In this document: positions 1 through 8,146 of the stretch, piece after piece | Layout of the letters: each line of letters opens with the position of its first letter | How positions within the stretch are numbered: the first letter of the stretch is position 1 | DNA from: Lewinella cohaerens DSM 23179 | GTDB lineage: Bacteria; Bacteroidota; Bacteroidia; Chitinophagales; Saprospiraceae | NCBI RefSeq assembly: GCF_000379805.1 | Contig: NZ_KB903548.1 | Span: 71,601 to 111,811, forward strand | Length of the DNA: 40,211 nt | Direction of reading: 5' to 3' | Notes under the pieces: generated by a model | The model's database searches: none | The model's input: only the letters and a program-made list of their open reading frames with translations | What the model was told of the DNA's origin: nothing | Program-made: the position numbers and the translations under genes

Positions 1-674
1 CCTAGATATAGTTCAATCAGCATCAACACCGGAATAAAATACTTAGCCTTGATTGGTATAGGTAGAAAAATCAACATGAGCTCCCTTTCCGGAAACAACA
101 TCCCAAAGGCCAGTAATAACCCATAGATAGCACCCGAGGCACCCACCATTGGTATATTGAGCTTGCCATTGTAGATTTCACTAATCACACCGTTTGCTTC
201 TCCTATCATCTGTGGAGTCATACCACGGCTCATTTGATTGAGTGCATCCTGGTTCAGAAAATCTCGATTGAGCCTACTGGCTTCCAAGAAGTTATCAAAA
301 TTGGCATAGGTGGGATATTCCTTAAAAAGCGCTATAGCGTTCTCTATACTCGTCATCTCCCACCAGGTAAACCCCATATGTAAAACGGCAGCCCCAATAG
401 CACATGCAAAGTAAAAAAACAAAAATTTCTGTGGGCCCCAAAGCGCCTCCAGAGAAGAACCAAACAGCACCAGCGCAAACATATTGAAAAACAAATGCAG
501 CATACCACCGTGCATAAAAAAGTGCGTGGCAATCTGTAGGGGCTTGAACAATGGCGAAGCCGGGTAGTGCAAAGCCATCAAATCTAGCATCTGCTCATTA
601 CCAAAAATGAGCCCCGCCAGAAAAAACAAGACGTTAATGATGAGCAAATTTTTGGCTACGTCAGTTATTCGCAT
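1..674 (-). CDS. Rhomboid family intramembrane serine protease (C-terminus cut by window edge)
   Basis: The minus-strand frame opens at the ATG at 674 (MRITDVAKNLLIINVLFF) and stays open to base 1, giving 224 codons without a stop. The translation has several hydrophobic segments, a His/Asn-bearing helix (HGGMLHLFFNMFAL) and the rhomboid nucleophile motif GASGAIYG, with the catalytic Ser in GASG. The family cleaves membrane proteins inside the lipid bilayer through a Ser-His dyad; the helix carrying the catalytic His lies beyond the window. A soluble-looking insertion of about 50 residues sits between the second and third hydrophobic segments. The gene follows mutL by 102 bases on the same strand, and mutL-rhomboid adjacency is common in Bacteroidota as I recall. 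The substrate cannot be inferred. Confidence 0.9.
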   Translation of the reverse strand, partial: MRITDVAKNLLIINVLFFLAGLIFGNEQMLDLMALHYPASPLFKPLQIATHFFMHGGMLHLFFNMFALVLFGSSLEALWGPQKFLFFYFACAIGAAVLHMGFTWWEMTSIENAIALFKEYPTYANFDNFLEASRLNRDFLNQDALNQMSRGMTPQMIGEANGVISEIYNGKLNIPMVGASGAIYGLLLAFGMLFPERELMLIFLPIPIKAKYFIPVLMLIELYL

Positions 675-776
675 GGTTGAACAGGTATGATTGTTTGTAA
701 GTCTACAGTTAACTAATAAGCTTACAAAAGTCGTTTTTGTTTTGTAAAGCCCCCTATACCTTACCAAGGTAGCCCC

Positions 777-2678
777 TTATTCGGCAAACTTCTGCTCTAG
801 CTCGTCTAATGAAAACGTCAGGTAACAGGAACGACCGCTAGGGCTACGCATGGGGTTTGAACAAGCAAAAAGCTGATTAATAATTAATTGCATTTCGGAA
901 ACATCCAAGCGTTTGCCGCGCTTTATTGCCGCACTGCGGGCCATCGCTCTGGCTATTGTCTCCTTGGTCCCTAATTTTAGATCGAGTTGTTCCCGGTATT
1001 GACTAATCAATTGATCAATAATGGCTACTTCGTTTTGTTTTCCTGCAATTTCTGTAGGCAAACCATTGATAACAAAAGCGTTTTGGCCAAATTCTTCGAT
1101 ATCAAAACCCAAAAGTTTTAATTCTGGTAACATCTCGCTGAGCAGAACAGCATCTGTTGGACTCAGTTCGATCGTCTGGGCAAAGAGCTGCCCTTGGCTT
1201 ACGCCTTTTTGTTGCTCCAGTGCTTGCAAATATTGTTCGTATAGGATACGCTCGTGTGCTGCCTGTTGATCAATCAAGACAAAACCCGACTTGATGGAGT
1301 TGACAATGTAGCGATGATGTAATTGATAAGGATTCTTGTCCTCTCGATATCCTTGCTCTGCATTGGGGCCAAGGGGGAGGTCTTGCGACATTTTGCTTTC
1401 GATGGTAATCATTCCATCTCCTCCTTCCGTTTCTGGGAAAGCAGGAGCTGTGTCCTCTCCTTCACCGAGGTCTTCATAAAGCTTTTGCCAGTTTTCCAGG
1501 TTGTTTTTATCTCTTCGAAAACTACTATCAGAAGAACCTGAAGCGCCACTATTACTTCGTGGAACCCCTGTACCTGGTTTTGCTGTAGCGCTAGACTCAA
1601 TGGTGTTGAATCGCTCCACCCTTGGAGGAGGGCTCATACGTGTGGACGAGAAACTGCCTCCTTGCTCAAAGTCAAGCGTGGGAGTCACACTGTATTGCCC
1701 CAAAGCATGGCGAACTGCAACTTTGAGGTAATTGTAAACTAGTTTTTCGTCATCAAATTTAATCTCCTGCTTTGTAGGGTGTACATTCACATCAATGCGA
1801 GCAGGATCCATATTGAGAAATAGAACGTAAAAAGGATGAACCCCCTGTGGCAACAGTTCCTCGTAGGCCGACATGACCGCATGATGCAGGTAACTACTTT
1901 TGATGTAGCGCCTATTGACAAAGAAAAATTGATCTCCTCTTGATTTTTTGGCAAATTCAGGTTTCCCGACGAAACCCGATAATTGCAAGATATCCGTCTC
2001 TTCTGAAGCCGGTACTAAGCGCTGGTTGTAGTTGTTACCAAAAATACCGACAATCCGCTGCCGAAGATTCCCAACGGGCAGGTGGTAAGTTTCCGAATCA
2101 TTGTGGTGCAGGCTGAAAAATATATCAGGATGCGCCAAAGCTACTCGCTGAAACTCATCGAGAATATGCCGCATCTCCACAGAGTTCGACTTCAGGAAAT
2201 TACGACGGGCAGGCACATTGAAAAATAAATTCTTAACGGATATAGAAGTTCCAGAAGCCGTTTGGCAAGGCTCCTGTGATTTCAACGCAGAGCCTTCCAT
2301 CAGTATACGCACGCCCAATTCATCCGAATAGCGGCGAGTTTTTAACTCTACCTGGGCAATGGCCGCGATAGTAGCCATGGCCTCGCCACGAAAGCCCATC
2401 GTGCGGATATGAGTAAGGTCATCCGCAACCCGCAGCTTGCTTGTCGCGTGTCGTTCAAAACACATACGGGCGTCTGTTTCCGACATACCGCAGCCATTAT
2501 CGATCACCTGAATCAGGTTTTTCCCACTCTCCCTAATGATCAACTGGATGTGATCAGCACCAGCATCAATAGCATTTTCCATCAATTCCTTGACGACCGA
2601 AGCAGGGCGTTGAATAACTTCTCCTGCAGCAATCTGACTGGCAATAGCATCTGGTAAGAGCTGGATAATATCTGACAT
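777..2678 (-). CDS. mutL: DNA mismatch repair protein MutL
   Basis: The 633-residue protein is the MutL mismatch-repair ATPase, which links MutS recognition to strand incision. The N-terminal GHKL ATPase shows ENAIDAGA, DNGCGM and the ATP-lid sequence TMGFRGEAM. It is followed by the transducer domain (VNRRYI, DVNVHPTKQEI), a Ser/Gly-rich linker at roughly residues 345-440, and the C-terminal dimerisation domain. The nuclease motif DQHAx2Ex4E appears as DQQAAHERILYE, so His is replaced by Gln. The downstream sites usually seen as ACR/SCK and CPHGRP appear as ARSAAIK and SPSGRS. Whether the nuclease site is active is therefore uncertain. The gene lies 28 bases after a small membrane-protein gene and probably shares its transcript. 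Confidence 0.97.
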   Translation of the reverse strand: MSDIIQLLPDAIASQIAAGEVIQRPASVVKELMENAIDAGADHIQLIIRESGKNLIQVIDNGCGMSETDARMCFERHATSKLRVADDLTHIRTMGFRGEAMATIAAIAQVELKTRRYSDELGVRILMEGSALKSQEPCQTASGTSISVKNLFFNVPARRNFLKSNSVEMRHILDEFQRVALAHPDIFFSLHHNDSETYHLPVGNLRQRIVGIFGNNYNQRLVPASEETDILQLSGFVGKPEFAKKSRGDQFFFVNRRYIKSSYLHHAVMSAYEELLPQGVHPFYVLFLNMDPARIDVNVHPTKQEIKFDDEKLVYNYLKVAVRHALGQYSVTPTLDFEQGGSFSSTRMSPPPRVERFNTIESSATAKPGTGVPRSNSGASGSSDSSFRRDKNNLENWQKLYEDLGEGEDTAPAFPETEGGDGMITIESKMSQDLPLGPNAEQGYREDKNPYQLHHRYIVNSIKSGFVLIDQQAAHERILYEQYLQALEQQKGVSQGQLFAQTIELSPTDAVLLSEMLPELKLLGFDIEEFGQNAFVINGLPTEIAGKQNEVAIIDQLISQYREQLDLKLGTKETIARAMARSAAIKRGKRLDVSEMQLIINQLFACSNPMRSPSGRSCYLTFSLDELEQKFAE

Positions 2679-2706
2679 CTAATAACTACGTATTGCGCAA
2701 AAAAGC

Positions 2707-3024
2707 TTACTGAATAAATTTGTTCAAGTCAGGCAAATATACATTTAAAAGGAGGTAGCCCAAGACAATCAACATAATTACTACACCTACCAAGACCAGA
2801 TTAGAGCGCAACACCTGCCGTTTGCGATACTGCTGATCGGCCAAATAGCTACTCCGCATCCCGCTGGCAATTCGTGCCTTGGCTCCTTCAACATCGTCTT
2901 TCTGTAACTCTTTCAAACCTTTGATCCGCTCTTCTAGTTCTTCCTTTTTCGGATCGTAATACATCGGTTTGTAATCAAACTTCTGGTGCACGGGCACTTT
3001 AAACATGCGTCTTTTACCGAACAT
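2707..3024 (-). CDS. Small conserved membrane protein next to mutL
   Basis: This 105-residue protein has a basic, aromatic N-terminus (KFDYKPMYYD), a charged helical stretch at about residues 28-60 that may form a coiled coil, and one strongly hydrophobic segment at about residues 74-97, followed by a short tail. It has no signal peptide, so a single-pass membrane protein with a cytoplasmic N-terminus is likely. Short proteins with an F-[DN]-Y-[KE]-P-x-Y-Y-D start next to mutL occur in other Bacteroidota; I recall some being labelled 'riboflavin synthase subunit beta' because of neighbouring rib genes, and nothing here supports an enzyme. Function is unknown. It is the first gene of a probable operon with mutL and the rhomboid protease. 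Confidence 0.8.
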   Translation of the reverse strand: MFGKRRMFKVPVHQKFDYKPMYYDPKKEELEERIKGLKELQKDDVEGAKARIASGMRSSYLADQQYRKRQVLRSNLVLVGVVIMLIVLGYLLLNVYLPDLNKFIQ

Positions 3025-3437
3025 AATATCTCTATTTTCTTCTCTGAATTATTTTCAAGTCTCCTTTACTTGGTTGCTCGACGAGTTTCACTTTGAGGGT
3101 TTTCTTTGGTCCGACTTCCTATTTTTGGCACCTCCCCCCAACAAATCCAACTTAAAGAGTCACTAACGATTAGGTAAAAATACTAATTTAGAAAACTCTA
3201 CTTCAGATGCAAGATGATAAACAGTCTTACTTTGGCGCTTGTTGCAATGATAGCCCTCTTAAGGAATTGTTAGTGCAAATCAACTAATAATCCTTTTTCT
3301 TCCCTTTGTCTTAAAGAATCATTAAGCTGTCTTCTTTTTTTGACCTGGTGTAGATTAGCAACGATATTGTTTGACGAACCTAGAGCAACTATTTTGCATC
3401 CTAATTAAAAGTCAACCCTACATAAAATCTGTAATTC
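3025..3437. other. Intergenic region between divergent genes
   Basis: These 413 bases separate the minus-strand mutL operon from the plus-strand DUF5686 gene and must hold both promoters. For the plus strand, TTTG at 3370-3373 lies 16 bases before TATTTTG at 3390-3396, a near match to the Bacteroidota -33/-7 pattern. I found no exact TAnnTTTG box for the minus strand, no convincing ORF and no strong hairpin. Confidence 0.4.
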
Positions 3438-6089
3438 ATGCGTAAGTTTACAACCCTATTGTTTCTCACCCTTATCGTCAGTAGCATTTATGCCGCTGGT
3501 GGAATAAAAGGGTTTATCCGCAACGCAGCCGGAGAGCCACTTGAGTTTGCCACGATTTATATTGACGAACTTGGTTCGGGCACCGTCACCAATATCGAGG
3601 GCTATTATGAATTTCGAATGCTGCCTGGTGATTACCGCGTAGTATTTCAGCATTTGGGGCACGAAACGCAGGTGCAACGCGTGAGTATTGGGCAAAACAT
3701 GAAAGAGCTAAATATTCAGCTGGTTGCTCAAACTTTCGAGTTGGATGCGGTAGAGATTATTGATGGAGGGGAAGACCCTGCGTATACCGTCATGCGAAAA
3801 GCCATTGCAAAAGCAGATTTCCATCGCCAGCAGGTAGATTATTACGAAGCCAGGGTTTACATCAAGGGCTCTGGCCGATTGCTCAACACCCCTGGCATAG
3901 CACGACGAATGCTAGAAAAAGAAGGCGTAAAAGCCGACTCAACAACAGCTTTCACCTCGGAATCTGTCTCCCTTATTGAGTACGAGCGCCCCAATACCTT
4001 TCGCGAAAAGGTTATATCAGTAAACACCCAAGGAGAAGACAATGGCTCTAGCCCCAACGGTTATATTTACGGTAGTTTTTATGAGCCTGATGTGGCACAG
4101 GCGGTATCTCCACTTTCTACCAAAGCTTTTGGCTATTACAAGTTTGAACTTGCCGGATATTTTAATGACCGTGGTTTTAATGTCAATAAAATCAAAGTCA
4201 CTCCACGTAGTCGCGGCGATAATGTTTTCTCGGGCTACATCTATATTATTGAAGATTTATGGGGCATCCACAGTTTGGAGCTTGAAGTTTACAAACTAGG
4301 TATTCGCTTTGATATCAAACAAGTATACGCCCCTGTGGAAGAGAGTGTATGGCTACCAGTGAGCCATAAGTTTTTAGTGACTGGTAAAATTTTCGGCTTT
4401 GGTTTTGATTACCGCTACCTAGCCTCTGTCAGTGACTATAAAGTAAGGATCAATCCTGATCTGGATGTAGATTTTCAGGTGATTGATGAAAAAATTGACC
4501 GCGAACTGGCCCGCACGGCAGAAGCCCGCCAAAAAGATCGACAAGACCTGGCAAGTATTGACGAAAAACTAAACAGCGGCGAGGAACTGAGTCGAAAAGA
4601 CCTTCGCCGGATGATGCGGGAGTACGAAAAAGAAGAACAACAAGAACAGGAAGAACCCGAAGTTGTATCTAACTATTCTCAAGTGATTGACTCCCTCGCC
4701 ACCAAGCGTGACTCTAGCTATTGGGCTGTTATTCGCCCTATTCCGCTTACCAAGGCGGAAGTACGTGGTTATGAAGTACAGGATTCGATAACCGTTGCCG
4801 CAAAAGTTGCCGAAGAAGAGGCTGCTGATGGCGTCAAGAACGCCGGTAAGAAGAAAAACAAATTTCCGATTTTCAATATCATCAGTGGTACCAACCTTAA
4901 GCTAGGCGAAGGTAAACTCATCCATTATGATGGCCTACACAATGCCGGATTCAACCCCGTAGAAGGTTATTGGCTGGAAACCCGGCTACGTTACACCCAG
5001 CGCGGTGAAAGTAATCGCTTTCAGTTGGCACTAACACCACGCTATGGCTTTTCGTGGGATCGCCTGACTTGGGACAGCGATGCTGATTACCGCTTTGGGC
5101 CAGATCACAGCCGCAATTTGCTCCGATTGAGCGGTGGTCGCATGGTCACCCAATACAACGAACCACGGCCCGTGAACCAGTTGTTCAATACTTTTTACGC
5201 GCTACTAGGGGAACGCAACTACGTAAATATTTACGAGAAAAAATTCATGGGTGCCAACTGGCGGAAAAACTGGCGCGAAACGGCCAAGGCCAGCGTAATG
5301 GTAGAGTGGGCTGACCGTCGTACCCTCCAAAACACAACTGGCCAAACTTGGATCAACTCCGAAAGTAGAGTATACGCAGACAATGTACCTTTGATTTTGG
5401 AAGCTCCAATCTTGGTCCCACAAACCGAGAAGGCAGCAACGCTGGACCTTTCATTCACCCTCAATCCTTGGCAAAAATACAGCATTAGAAATGGCAATCG
5501 TTCTGCGGTAGAGGGCTCCTCGCCTAGTTTTACACTCAACTACCGCCAAGGCATCCCTGACCTCAATGAAAGTATTACCGATTACCAAAGGGTAGGGCTT
5601 ACTTACCGGCATACCATCCGCCCTGGCGCCCGTGGTAAAATTGACCTCAAGTTAGACATGGGGCTTTATGTAAACAACGACTACGTAGGCCTGGCCGATT
5701 ACCAGCACTTTGCAGGCAACCAGATGATTTTTACAACTGCTGACCCTGTGGGAGCGTTTCGCTTATTGCCCTACTACACCTATAGCACCAGCGATCGTTG
5801 GTTGGCTGCTCATGCCCACTACCAATTTCGCCGCTTTTTGCTAACTCAAATTTGGGAAATACAAATGACGGGGGCTAGAGAAAACTTTTTCGTCAACTAT
5901 CTCAACACTCCTGAAAGCAATCACTATACCGAGGTCGGTTACAGCATCGACAACATCTTGCGCTTCCTGCGGGTAGAGGCTATTGTTGGCTTCCAGGATG
6001 GTAAATATCAAGATTGGGGTATCAGGATTGGCGTGGCCTCTAATATTTTTGGCAGTTTCGCTACGGTGGATGTGGAGACGAATGATTAA
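3438..6089 (+). CDS. DUF5686 / carboxypeptidase-regulatory-like domain protein
   Basis: The 883-residue protein starts with a signal peptide (MRKFTTLLFLTLIVSSIYA) and a carboxypeptidase-regulatory-like beta-sandwich at about residues 22-100 (IKGFIRNAAGEPLEFATIYI), the same domain found at the N-terminus of SusC/TonB-dependent proteins. The rest matches the DUF5686 layout: a middle region with a highly charged, helix-prone insertion at about residues 355-415 (many E, K, R), then a beta-strand-rich C-terminal half with alternating aromatic and polar residues, as in an outer-membrane barrel. No plug domain or TonB box is evident. The family is almost confined to Bacteroidota and its role is not established. 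The gene appears monocistronic and is followed within six bases by a perfect 15-bp hairpin. Confidence 0.88.
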   Translation: MRKFTTLLFLTLIVSSIYAAGGIKGFIRNAAGEPLEFATIYIDELGSGTVTNIEGYYEFRMLPGDYRVVFQHLGHETQVQRVSIGQNMKELNIQLVAQTFELDAVEIIDGGEDPAYTVMRKAIAKADFHRQQVDYYEARVYIKGSGRLLNTPGIARRMLEKEGVKADSTTAFTSESVSLIEYERPNTFREKVISVNTQGEDNGSSPNGYIYGSFYEPDVAQAVSPLSTKAFGYYKFELAGYFNDRGFNVNKIKVTPRSRGDNVFSGYIYIIEDLWGIHSLELEVYKLGIRFDIKQVYAPVEESVWLPVSHKFLVTGKIFGFGFDYRYLASVSDYKVRINPDLDVDFQVIDEKIDRELARTAEARQKDRQDLASIDEKLNSGEELSRKDLRRMMREYEKEEQQEQEEPEVVSNYSQVIDSLATKRDSSYWAVIRPIPLTKAEVRGYEVQDSITVAAKVAEEEAADGVKNAGKKKNKFPIFNIISGTNLKLGEGKLIHYDGLHNAGFNPVEGYWLETRLRYTQRGESNRFQLALTPRYGFSWDRLTWDSDADYRFGPDHSRNLLRLSGGRMVTQYNEPRPVNQLFNTFYALLGERNYVNIYEKKFMGANWRKNWRETAKASVMVEWADRRTLQNTTGQTWINSESRVYADNVPLILEAPILVPQTEKAATLDLSFTLNPWQKYSIRNGNRSAVEGSSPSFTLNYRQGIPDLNESITDYQRVGLTYRHTIRPGARGKIDLKLDMGLYVNNDYVGLADYQHFAGNQMIFTTADPVGAFRLLPYYTYSTSDRWLAAHAHYQFRRFLLTQIWEIQMTGARENFFVNYLNTPESNHYTEVGYSIDNILRFLRVEAIVGFQDGKYQDWGIRIGVASNIFGSFATVDVETND

Positions 6090-6094
6090 GTTAA

Positions 6095-6150
6095 AGTGAG
6101 ATTTGCCTTTTGAGTTCCTAAGAAGCAAAGGGCATAAGGCAAATCTCACT
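6095..6150 (+). terminator. 15-bp perfect hairpin after the DUF5686 gene
   Basis: AGTGAGATTTGCCTT at 6095-6109 is exactly complementary to AAGGCAAATCTCACT at 6136-6150, with a 26-base loop, starting six bases after the stop codon. No T-run follows, so it is not a classical intrinsic terminator. It may act as a 3'-end stabiliser or be part of a repeat element. Confidence 0.55.
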
Positions 6151-6293
6151 GTATCAAGTACGAGGTAAAGGGTATAGAGATTTTGATAACCCTAAATGGA
6201 TGTTATACCAAGTGCCATCTATTGGCAGGAAAAAAATGAACGATTCCTTATTAGATTCCGACATTTAGTTGACATTTTCACAAGGTACTTCTA

Positions 6294-6311
6294 AGACCTC
6301 GGCAGAGGTCT
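6294..6311. repeat. Short hairpin (7-bp stem)
   Basis: AGACCTC at 6294-6300 pairs with GAGGTCT at 6305-6311 across a four-base loop. A second small stem follows at 6343-6356 (CTCCGA, two-base gap, TCGGAG) and a third at 6385-6401 (GTCCG/CGGAC). They belong to the hairpin-rich non-coding spacer between the DUF5686 gene and the SGNH hydrolase gene, which has no plausible ORF. Confidence 0.5.
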
Positions 6312-6463
6312 CACGTTGGTAGCTACAACATTTACAAGATTACTCCGACCTCGGAGAGCGTCGTACAAATACCTGATTTTTTAAGTCCGCCTATATCGGA
6401 CAAATGATTAAATCGTTTGTATTGACTTTCATTCACGAGATACTTCCAGAGGAAGGATACATA

Positions 6464-6506
6464 GCGACGTCGGATTAATAAGTGTCAGATATTAATCCGA
6501 CGTCGC
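6464..6506. repeat. 16-bp perfect inverted repeat in spacer
   Basis: The arm at 6464-6479 (GCGACGTCGGATTAAT) is exactly complementary to 6491-6506, with an 11-base loop. The stem is long and more GC-rich at its base than its surroundings. No T-tract follows. It lies about 30-50 bases upstream of the likely promoter of the next gene, so it could be a transcription barrier, a regulator-binding palindrome or a dispersed repeat. Confidence 0.6.
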
Positions 6507-6533
6507 ATAGGAATACATTTTTACAATGAGGCA

Positions 6534-6563
6534 TTGTAAACAATCCTCTTGACTTTAGCTTTA
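6534..6563 (+). promoter_or_regulatory. Candidate promoter of the SGNH hydrolase gene
   Basis: TTG at 6534-6536 and TAGCTTTA at 6556-6563 are 19 bases apart and resemble the Bacteroidota -33 (TTTG) and -7 (TAnnTTTG) elements, with one mismatch in the latter. Transcription would start near 6570, downstream of the first in-frame ATG (6565). This supports the ATG at 6586 as the true start. Confidence 0.4.
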
Positions 6564-6585
6564 AATGTATAACCAATTCATTACC

Positions 6586-7293
6586 ATGCGATATCTCTTC
6601 CTCCTTGTTGTCACTATACTAATCGGAACTTGTAACACCAATGAGGTAGCTAAACCGCAGGGGCCTTTTCCGCCGCTGCCCGGAGCAACTACGCCGATCA
6701 GTTACCTGGCGCTGGGGGATTCTTACACGATTGGAGAATCTGTAGCCGAAAGGGAGCGCTACCCCAAGCAGCTGGCTGATAGTTTGGCGCCATTTGGCAT
6801 TGAGCTCTCTCCGGTAGATATTGTTGCCCGTACGGGTTGGACGACAGATGAATTGGCGGATGGCATTGCAGTGCGTGATGATCTCCAAACCACGTATGAT
6901 CTGGTCACGCTGCTGATTGGGGTAAATAACCAATATAGGAACCGGCCCATTGGACCTTACGAGGAAGAATTTCGGTCATTGCTGGAGCAGGCCATAGAAT
7001 TTGCGGCAGGCGACCTGACGAGGGTTTTCGTGATTTCGATACCTGATTATGCCTTTACCCCTTTCGGAAATGGCAACCCCACGATCAGTGAAGGTATTGA
7101 CGCTTACAACGCGGTCAACAAAGCTATTGCAGAAACTTATGGGGTGCGGTACTTTGATATTACACCGATTTCCAGAGAGGGCTTAAGCATGCCCTCATTG
7201 GTAGCTAGTGATGGCCTTCACCCTTCTGGTGCACAGTATGCGCGTTGGGTGAGTTTAATGTTACCGACCGTAAAAGAGGAATTGGAAGATTAG
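6586..7293 (+). CDS. SGNH/GDSL-family hydrolase, probable lipoprotein
   Basis: The protein (235 residues from the ATG at 6586) has a hydrophobic leader ending in ILIGTC, a lipobox-like site with Thr before the Cys. The mature part carries the SGNH blocks: LALGDSYTIG with the catalytic Ser near the start, a GVNN version of the block III GxND motif, and DGLHPSG containing the Asp and His of the triad. Such enzymes hydrolyse ester bonds in lipids, sugars or small molecules; the substrate is not predictable here. The frame opens earlier at 6565, but the added residues (MYNQFIT) spoil the signal peptide and precede the expected transcription start. The gene stands alone between two repeat-rich spacers. 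Confidence 0.87.
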   Translation: MRYLFLLVVTILIGTCNTNEVAKPQGPFPPLPGATTPISYLALGDSYTIGESVAERERYPKQLADSLAPFGIELSPVDIVARTGWTTDELADGIAVRDDLQTTYDLVTLLIGVNNQYRNRPIGPYEEEFRSLLEQAIEFAAGDLTRVFVISIPDYAFTPFGNGNPTISEGIDAYNAVNKAIAETYGVRYFDITPISREGLSMPSLVASDGLHPSGAQYARWVSLMLPTVKEELED

Positions 7294-7608
7294 GGGTTGG
7301 CGAATAATAACTTCCTCCCTTTAATACTGATCTTTCGTCGCTGAACTTCGTTACTCATCACTTGCGTAGCTTTGGCTATGCTCGTTCTTCGCGCCTTGTT
7401 CAACAACCAAATCTCTAGCCTAAAATGGGTAACTTACTATTAGCCATCCTTAACACGCAAGGCAGCGCCTGGAGTGCGAGGCCCGGAGGGACTAAGGACA
7501 AGGGACAGCAGTGGTACCGAAGGTAAGAACGGATGGCCTGGTGCCGATCCCGACTGCATCAGTCGGGAGAAGGCATGGCCCCAAAAGCGAAACAACTCTT
7601 TTCTTGAA
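7294..7608. other. Non-coding spacer with GC-rich structured segment
   Basis: These 315 bases hold no convincing gene. The first half contains a stretch (about 7331-7412) rich in cttcg/gctcg words that resembles dispersed Bacteroidota intergenic repeats. The second half (about 7457-7580) is clearly more GC-rich than its surroundings and ends in a strong hairpin. A 65-codon frame crossing it has atypical composition and runs into the merC gene on the other strand. Confidence 0.5.
7535..7580. repeat. Extended hairpin in the GC-rich segment
   Basis: TCCCGACTG at 7548-7556 pairs perfectly with CAGTCGGGA at 7560-7568 across a three-base loop. GGCC and GTGCC at 7535-7545 extend the stem by pairing with GGCATGGCC at 7572-7580, with one bulge and one G-T wobble. 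There is no T-run on either strand, so a simple terminator for the convergent genes is not obvious. The form suggests a dispersed repeat or a structured RNA. Confidence 0.5.
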
Positions 7609-8019
7609 TTACTCGTGAATCAGTTCATAAGCAGAAGACGGAGTAGGAGCTTGGTCATGGTTGTGAAGTAAGCGCCAGTTGATGTAGTGAGCATAAGCAA
7701 TCAGTACCCCACCAATAGCGGCAACGAAATGGCCAACGACATGCTCTAACAGGTGAACACCAAGGATAATGATGAATCCGATGGCGGCAATGATCAAAGG
7801 GCGCTTGTTGTGGTGGTGAGGCAATGACCCGAGTAAAGACCAACTTGCGAGAACCAGTGTGCTCAAAATAAAAGTCCACTCTACCAGCGGGCTTTCCAAC
7901 CAGCTGAGGCCGCCTACCAAACCGAAAGACAATATCAAAGGCATGAGCAAACAATGTATTGCACAGAGAAAAGAGGCGGAGAAGCCCATTATATCTAAAT
8001 AAGAACGAATTAGTCGCAT
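7609..8019 (-). CDS. MerC domain-containing membrane protein
   Basis: The 136-residue protein begins MRLIRSYLDIMGFSASFLCAIHC and has four predicted membrane segments. The Cys-x2-His-Cys cluster in the first helix (CAIHC) is typical of the MerC family, which was first described as a mercuric-ion transporter. The loops and tail are His-rich (HHHNKR, HLLEHVVGH, LLHNHDQ), consistent with soft-metal or zinc binding. It is divergent from a Fur-family regulator whose likely operator lies in its promoter, and no mer operon genes are present. A role in metal uptake or homeostasis, probably zinc, is therefore more likely than mercury resistance. That is an inference from context. Confidence 0.85.
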   Translation of the reverse strand: MRLIRSYLDIMGFSASFLCAIHCLLMPLILSFGLVGGLSWLESPLVEWTFILSTLVLASWSLLGSLPHHHNKRPLIIAAIGFIIILGVHLLEHVVGHFVAAIGGVLIAYAHYINWRLLHNHDQAPTPSSAYELIHE

Positions 8020-8048
8020 AGTTAAGCCTAACCTGTTAGATTATTCAC

Positions 8049-8078
8049 AAAGATAGACAAATGCAACAATATTGCAAG
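8049..8078 (-). promoter_or_regulatory. merC promoter
   Basis: On the minus strand TATCTTTG at 8049-8056 is an exact Bacteroidota -7 box. TTG at 8076-8078 lies 19 bases upstream as a -33 element. Transcription would start about 25 bases before the merC ATG. Confidence 0.6.
8063..8077. promoter_or_regulatory. Candidate Fur/Zur operator
   Basis: TGCAACAATATTGCA is a 15-base imperfect palindrome with perfect TGCAA/TTGCA arms. It fills the spacer between the -33 and -7 boxes of the merC promoter. Binding by the adjacent Fur-family protein would block RNA polymerase, which makes this the obvious repressor site. The assignment is inferred from symmetry and position. Confidence 0.5.
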
Positions 8079-8134
8079 TTAAAAGGTTTTATGAAAGTAG
8101 ACAAGATGCATAAATTTATTTTTTCGGCTTTGGT

Positions 8135-8142
8135 TATCTTTG
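8135..8142 (+). promoter_or_regulatory. -7 box of the fur-family gene, four bases before the ATG
   Basis: TATCTTTG is an exact match to TAnnTTTG. The -33 element is weak (TTTA at 8115-8118). Since Bacteroidota transcripts start about five to seven bases after this box, the mRNA would begin at or next to the ATG at 8147, giving a leaderless or near-leaderless message. Confidence 0.6.
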
Positions 8143-8146
8143 TAAA

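Noticed and set aside
7474-7671. 65-codon plus-strand frame in the GC-rich spacer
   Set aside because: It spans a strong hairpin, has no recognisable protein features and overlaps the well-supported merC gene on the other strand.
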